From Smittium mucronatum (taxonomy: Eukaryota > Kickxellomycota > Harpellomycetes > Harpellales > Legeriomycetaceae), in contig LSSL01004584.1 in NCBI GenBank assembly GCA_001953115.1, positions 1 to 14,636 of the forward strand: a stretch of DNA of 14,636 nucleotides, given 5' to 3'. This document shows, one piece after another, positions 10,201 through 14,636 of the stretch; position 1 is the first letter of the stretch; every line of letters starts with the position of its first letter. A program made the translations under genes and the position numbers. The notes under the pieces are model-generated. The model did not search any database and was not told where the DNA came from. It was given only the letters and a program-made list of their open reading frames with translations.

Positions 10201-12660
10201 ATTCTTCAAAGATTTATTTAAAAAATCCGATAGGAATATACATCGAATCATATTATATTTTGATAAAATTTACTATTAACCACTTGAATCTAATCAAGAG
10301 TAACGGATGTATATATGAGATTAAAACTATAGATTTATTGTATATAGTTGATTCATATGAAGAAAAAAATCATCTAAAAAAATCATAAAATTAACTATTT
10401 AGTAATTAAATCCTCTAAAAATCATGTCAGTAGAAATAAAACTAAACGGAACATTTAAAAAACTCCATTTAATGCAGATATAGTAATTTTTGGGAATTTT
10501 AGGTATTTTTTTTTTTTATAATCTAAATTCTCTCAATATAAAATTTTATAATAGATTTACATATTTTTTTATTTATATTATAAATCTTATTTTGATTATT
10601 ATTATCGATTTTCACTAAAGATATCCATAAAAACTATTTATATATGATTTTAAGTTACAAAAAACATAAATTGAATATATTCAAATCTTTTTATTATGAA
10701 AGGGTAGCATTTAAAGATATTACTCGGTATATAATTGGAATTTTTACTGTAAAGATACTAAAACTTATCTATTTTTCATTTTAATCTTGCTAATAAGTGG
10801 AAATTTTCAAGTGTATATTTCATCCAACACATCTTAAAGCAGTTTATAAAAATATTTAAAGCTCAAAGATCTCATTAAACTTTTAAAAAATTAGAAAATT
10901 TAATTTCACATTTTTAATTAGATTTGATATAATAAAAAATCTATGTTAAAGATTTTCAAAAAAAATTTTATTAGAAAATATCCGAAATAAATCATGAAAA
11001 GTGTCAAAATATTACCTTATTAGTTTTTATCTAATATTTTTTTTTAATTTGGAAAAATAACATTGATAAAAAAACATTATAACGAAGTTTGAATTTTTTT
11101 TTCAAAAATTTGTAGATTTTATAAAAGAAATTCCACATAAATATTTCAAAAAATTGGCAAAAAAGCTCAAAAAAACAAAAAAATCGTATTTATATTTCAA
11201 ACAAAAAAAAAGTTCACTAATTTTAGAATTTCACTATTTTTAAAATGATTAATTTTTTATAGTTTTTTATTTTTTTTCAGTAATTTTATTTCAAAATTTA
11301 AAATCGGGATCCACTGTAAAAATTCCCAGCTCACAATCTTTTTTTTGTATATTATTTATTAAAAAAAACCCCTCATTTTTAGTCAAAAAAAAATTAATTT
11401 TAATTCCGAAAATGATATTAAAAAAATAATAATAATTTTAAAAAATTCAAAATTTTCAATCTCCAGCATTTAAAAAAAATTGATTCATGAAGATTAAATA
11501 CACTATATATCAAAGTTTAACATTATAATTTTGAAATTTCGCTTAGTTTTTTCAATATTTTAATTATTTATATTAAAATAAAATAAAATAAAATTTCCCA
11601 TTAGAAATGAAAATATTTATAAACTCATTATCTAAAGATTTTTTTATTTTTTTTCGATATTTGTTTCATATATTCTTTATTTTTATTTTTAAACAGAAAT
11701 TAATATTACCTCTCTCATTTTATTTAACGATATAAATTATAAATTCCATATTTCGCATAGAATTCTGGGAAAATTAATAGTGGATTTTGAAAAAAGTTAA
11801 AAATAATTTATGGAAGGTTTAAAATAATTGATAAAATTTATTTTAATTTATTAAAATATTTAATTTTTTTACTTATATCTAAAAAGAATGTATTTCAATA
11901 TAAAAATTAACAAATTTATTGATAACTGAGGCTTAAATTTAAGGATAATGGGAAAATATCCTTTAATTTTTTTAATTCACAATTTTCTAATAAAAAATTT
12001 ACAGATTTTTATTTTATATTTATTTTATCTCTAATACTTTATTTGATAATTTATAATGTAAATTAATGTTTAAATGATGATAATTATTAATAAAATATGG
12101 GTAATAGTGATTATATATATATTATTGATACTTTTTCTTATATTTTTTTTCATTTTGATTTTTTCTTTTTTTAAAAAAACTCATCGGTTGTGATAATAAA
12201 AGTAAAAGTAAAAATATCTCAAAATAAATTTTTTAATCCCTATTTTTTTTTAATTTTTGAGATTTTAAACTTATAATTTTAGTTTTAAAAATATTTGGTT
12301 AAATAAATATAAATATAAAATAAATCTAATTATACTGTTCTATTTTTTCAAAATTATGTTAAATAATTTCTTATTTACAGTTTTGAAATGGTATTAGCTA
12401 ATCTCCGCTCATTTATTTTGCCAAAAAATTATTTAATAAATATTTAGTTTTATTTTTACAATAATTATATTGATTCTCTAATCCTAAAAAAAGTTTATTT
12501 TCTATTTATTTGGAAAATTTTAATTGATATTGGTTTTTTTCCATATCGCTTTGTTTTTTTAGAGAATTATAATATATCCTTAAAAATTTAAAAAAAACAC
12601 GTATATAATATTATATCCTTTAAAACCCTATATTTATCCCATTTATTATTATTTTTCGCT
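7292..12660. other. Long AT-rich stretch with no recognisable gene
   Basis: No gene, RNA gene or long repeat was recognised in more than 5 kb. Several spots combine a splice-acceptor-like TTTACAG or TTAG with a short protein-like frame (after about 8989, 9795 and 12379), but each runs only 20 to 35 codons and none link into a gene. A slightly GC-richer patch lies at 9804-9860. The last bases before 12661 remain AT-rich right up to the arm edge. Confidence 0.5.
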
Positions 12661-12724
12661 CCCCTAAGAGTGAAGTACCTTGCCGTGGTTTAGGGGCTTA
12701 ATAGTGTACCTTTCGAAGTACACT
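12661..12724. other. Two adjacent hairpins at the inner edge of the right arm
   Basis: CCCCTAA (12661-12667) pairs with TTAGGGG (12690-12696), and AGTGTAC (12703-12709) pairs with GTACACT (12718-12724) around an 8-base CTTTCGAA loop. These correspond to the left-arm hairpins. The outer stem positions changed between copies while keeping most pairing: an unpaired G/A in the left copy is a G/C pair here, while one inner pair became a mismatch or a wobble depending on the strand read. Confidence 0.5.
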
Positions 12725-12892
12725 AAAACAAAATTTCACACAGCGTTGTACTATTCTTGATTGGGAATAATGGAGACAGCGCACAGCTATTCGGAGGACA
12801 GAGATTCCAGAGTAAGACCATCTCGAAACAGGAGGAACTGATTGATTAGCACAGCTGAGACGTAGTCTAGTATCAAGTCCAGCGTTCGACAG
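12698..12892 (-). CDS. Repeat-encoded reading frame, right copy (unrecognised fragment)
   Basis: Minus-strand open frame of 64 codons ending at a TAA (12698-12700), with a TGA (12893-12895) just upstream and no ATG. From about codon 18 on it aligns with the left-arm frame without gaps: SVPPVSRW, LHYSQ and VLRKV are shared, and the stop is at the same place. A one-base indel near 12872 puts the first dozen codons in a different register from the left copy. It has no recognised domain or membrane segment. Preservation of the frame and stop in two diverged copies is the reason for listing it. Confidence 0.25.
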   Translation of the reverse strand: MSNAGLDTRLRLSCANQSVPPVSRWSYSGISVLRIAVRCLHYSQSRIVQRCVKFCFSVLRKVHY

Positions 12893-13067
12893 TCAGACGG
12901 ATCTCAGCTTCTAACAGCTATTTTTAGGAAAGCCATGATGATCAATCCCACATTTGTGTAAAAGTCTAATTTTATTAACCCTGTTATAAGTAGACTCTGA
13001 CTTGGGGCATAGTATCTTTAATGAACTATATTCCGTTGAAAAAGAGCTTAATTCTTGATTTCAAGTA

Positions 13068-13250
13068 ACCTCATTCATACACATACTTGAAGCAATGCCA
13101 GGGAGGGTCTTTCGGTTGATATATTGAACCCTTTTTACGTAGTTACGTTGCCGGTAGTCCAACAGAGGAGATTTTTGTAGTTAAGATAATTTTCTTTTAT
13201 ATATGCCATTTTCTTTTTTTCATATTTTTTTAGCATGTTTATTAATGACG
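13068..13250. other. Right-flank sequence between repeat arm and RT pseudogene, nothing recognised
   Basis: Bases 13068-13175 are GC-normal and may simply continue the repeat arm (the partner sequence is outside the window). Bases 13180-13250 are AT-rich. No frame, RNA gene or repeat partner was seen. Confidence 0.4.
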
Positions 13251-14112
13251 TTATTTTACAATAAAAATCCGTGACAAAAAAAAAATCCTGTAGACTATGG
13301 TAATGGCTGTTTTACCTTTTGAACTTTGAACACAAATTTTTTTTATCCATCTTGCACTTCCGGTCACCCAGGTGGCCATTCTGGCCCTGATGGGCGACTT
13401 AATGAGGTCGGATATCCAAGTTTTTACACTTGGCTACTTATGATATACACGTTCTCGAGAATCGCTGGCTTTTAATAATGCATATTTTATCCCCAGTTCG
13501 GCTCGGACCCGCTCCATGCTGATATACTTGCCCAAATTGGCAACCTGTCAGATAGCTTTGTCTATTTCGGATTAGATCGGCTTGACTCTGGGTTCACTCA
13601 TGCCAATTTTCTCAACCCAGAAACAGCCAATATACATAATAATCGAATTTATGAATTTTATTTTGAAGTTGACCGGAAATTCAGACGAGCTCAAGAAGCT
13701 ATAAGCGTCTTTAAAAGCTTTTCTTATCTTTAATTTTTTGTTTTTAATGGTTCCTAAACATCCCAGTTATTGCTCATAATATACCCCAAATACGTGTAAT
13801 GATCAATTTTTTTGATATTTTGGCCTTTTAGTATCAGGTCGGACGATTGAGGACTGGCGACATTCATTAAACCGCACTCCCATGTATTCATAGTCATTTC
13901 CCAAGCTTTAAACCAATCAGTAATTTAATTTAATGACAGTTGCATTTTAAACTCTGATTAGGGTAATTGCACGGCATCTTCAACAAAAAGCAGTATAGGT
14001 GTCCTTTGGTGAGGACTGGGGCATATACACCTTTAATGTTCTTAAAATTTTCGTTTATTAAAAGCTGAATAGAATCGGTGAAGCTGAAAAGACAATCTTA
14101 TTGGCTTATTCA
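13251..14112 (-). pseudogene. Degenerate non-LTR-type reverse transcriptase
   Basis: A minus-strand relic of a reverse transcriptase, the enzyme that copies retrotransposon RNA into DNA. In order it shows an SPILFS segment (the usual start of the palm region) near 14070, then ILLFVEDAVQL at about 13964-13996, the position of the catalytic F-x-D-D box, then MTMNT and the YLGYIMS box near 13780-13800. A long C-terminal segment follows in another frame (13300-13735), with KAFKDAY, VRAELGIKYALLKASDSRERVY and TWVTGSARW. It is broken by stops in the first frame at 13958-13960, 13925-13927 and 13754-13756, stops in the second at 13572-13574, 13548-13550 and 13434-13436, and frame changes near 13740, 14000 and 14065. 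The first catalytic Asp is Glu. No N-terminal fingers or endonuclease are seen. The domain order fits LINE-like elements. The clade is not certain. Confidence 0.85.
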
Positions 14113-14227
14113 TTTTAATAAAATGTAAAAGAGAAAGATATATATTAATTCATCAAATTTGCATTTTGAGAATTGCAATAGTCAGCTCTCTAGTTCTAGC
14201 TGTGCTGCTTTTAGCAACTGGCTTAAT

Positions 14228-14262
14228 GTATATATATATATATATATTTATTTATTTATTTT
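14228..14262. repeat. TA and TTTA microsatellite forming the element tail
   Basis: About ten TA units are followed by about four TTTA-type units. On the minus strand this reads as an AAAT-rich, then AT-rich tail immediately after the shared 3' end of the retroelement. It therefore probably grew from a poly-A or A-rich tail by slippage. Confidence 0.8.
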
Positions 14263-14386
14263 CGGGAAATTTATTTTAAAGTTAATAAAAATTTATAAAA
14301 ACTAATTTAAAAAAATTAAAAAAAGTGAAATTTTTTCAAAAAAATTGTCACCCTACTCCCCTCAGCCGCTCTAGCAGCTCCATATC

Positions 14387-14634
14387 TCAAGGGAATTGGT
14401 TCAATGGGTCTGGTGAATCACTTAAACTCTGGAGCCTAAGTGTTTGTGGCAAGCGGATGCCAATTAGAAATTTGGCTGTTTCCAACACAAATTTCTGATC
14501 AGCGGTGTCAGATTGTAGCTGAATTAAATTTTGTTTAGACCCCCCCCAAGGATTTTTCCAACTATCCCCAACCGGGATTCATTGAAATTAGAAAGTTGAT
14601 TTTTTATGTCTGAGCGTATCGGTGCAGGTATGAA
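14387..14634 (-). pseudogene. C-terminal coding remnant of copy B, frameshifted at a G8 tract
   Basis: Two minus-strand frames are open and protein-like on either side of a G8 run (C8 on the plus strand, 14540-14547). The first is open for 36 codons (14634 to 14527) and reads FIPAPIRSDIKNQL before the run. The second is open for 63 codons (14578 to 14390); past the run it reads SKQNLIQLQSDTADQK, then FVLETAKFLIGIRLPQTLRL, and ends NQFP-stop at 14387. A one-base length change in the G run would explain the break. Together about 80 residues remain. The product is unrecognised, and no zinc-knuckle, catalytic or membrane motif is visible. A structural (ORF1-like) protein of the element or a captured host gene end are both possible. 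No start codon is in view. Confidence 0.5.
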
Positions 14635-14636
14635 CC

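Larger units (their letters stand above)
12661..13067 (-). repeat. Right arm of the large inverted repeat
   Basis: Its reverse complement matches 1-408 end to end, as described for the left arm. Inner edges are equivalent (408 and 12661), and beyond them only a few bases agree. GC content jumps at 12657-12661 from the AT-rich interior to a normal level. Continuation past 13067 cannot be tested because the corresponding left sequence lies outside the window. Conserved runs on this strand include GACAGTCAGACGGATCTCAG (12888-12907) and GGAGGAACTG (12831-12840). Confidence 0.9.
14228..14636 (-). mobile_element. A/T-tailed retroelement remnant (copy B), open at the window edge
   Basis: On the minus strand, in order: a coding remnant (14634 to 14390), a TGA stop (14387-14389), the 45-bp block shared with copy A (about 14354-14398), a degenerate A/T-rich 3' region, the shared end AATTTCCCG (14263-14271), and a tail of AAAT units running into TA repeats (14228-14262). 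The tail sits at the same place as the A11 tail of copy A, so this is the true 3' end of the element. Copy B keeps near-normal GC in its coding part, unlike copy A. The reverse-transcriptase relic lies beyond the tail on the same strand, so it probably belongs to another insertion. The 5' part is outside the window. Confidence 0.7.

Noticed and set aside
12373..12446. TTTACAG followed by a short frame containing MVLANLRSFILPKN
   Set aside because: About 20 codons only, with no evidence of splicing.
409..12660. CRISPR array, bacterial operons, rRNA genes or an intact DNA transposase
   Set aside because: No spaced direct repeats, no long frames, no recognisable rRNA cores and no transposase motifs were seen on either strand.

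Overview
This looks like gene-poor, repeat-rich nuclear DNA from an extremely AT-rich eukaryote. The evidence is a decayed non-LTR-type reverse transcriptase, A-tailed retroelement remnants on both strands, no bacterial-style gene packing, and no intact reading frame longer than about 80 codons. The lineage cannot be fixed from the sequence. An invertebrate, a microsporidian or another AT-rich parasite genome would all fit, and no host gene is present to choose between them.

Layout: (1) Bases 1-408 are a GC-normal repeat arm. (2) Bases 409-12660 are about 12.25 kb of very AT-rich DNA (by eye around four bases in five are A/T) without a convincing gene. It holds one AT-drifted, A-tailed retroelement copy near its left end (about 984-1203), a two-unit tandem repeat (2891-2941), a GC-richer hairpin island (5024-5115) and an isolated G11 tract (7281-7291). 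(3) Bases 12661-13067 are the second copy of the repeat arm, in inverted orientation. The arms match at roughly four positions in five, and the match starts at window base 1, so the arms may be longer than seen here. (4) Bases 13068-14636 are GC-normal repeat debris. They hold a minus-strand reverse-transcriptase pseudogene (13251-14112) and a second, better preserved copy of the A-tailed retroelement (14228 to the window end). That copy carries the end of a frameshifted reading frame, its stop codon, a 3' region and an A/T-rich tail.

The parts relate through transposition rather than through a pathway. The interior copy (plus strand) and the right-flank copy (minus strand) belong to one family. 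They share the last codons, the TGA stop, a 45-bp nearly identical block with a GCTGC-TAGA-GCGGC hairpin, a 3' region and a tail. The large inverted pair is a separate family. Its two copies share a roughly 60-codon reading frame, whose differences are rich in synonymous changes, and two hairpins at the edge facing the AT-rich interior. The main open question is whether 1-13067 is one very large element with terminal inverted repeats or two independent insertions either side of an AT-rich block. Composition changes abruptly at both inner arm edges (408 and 12661), which is the strongest argument for treating the whole as one structure.
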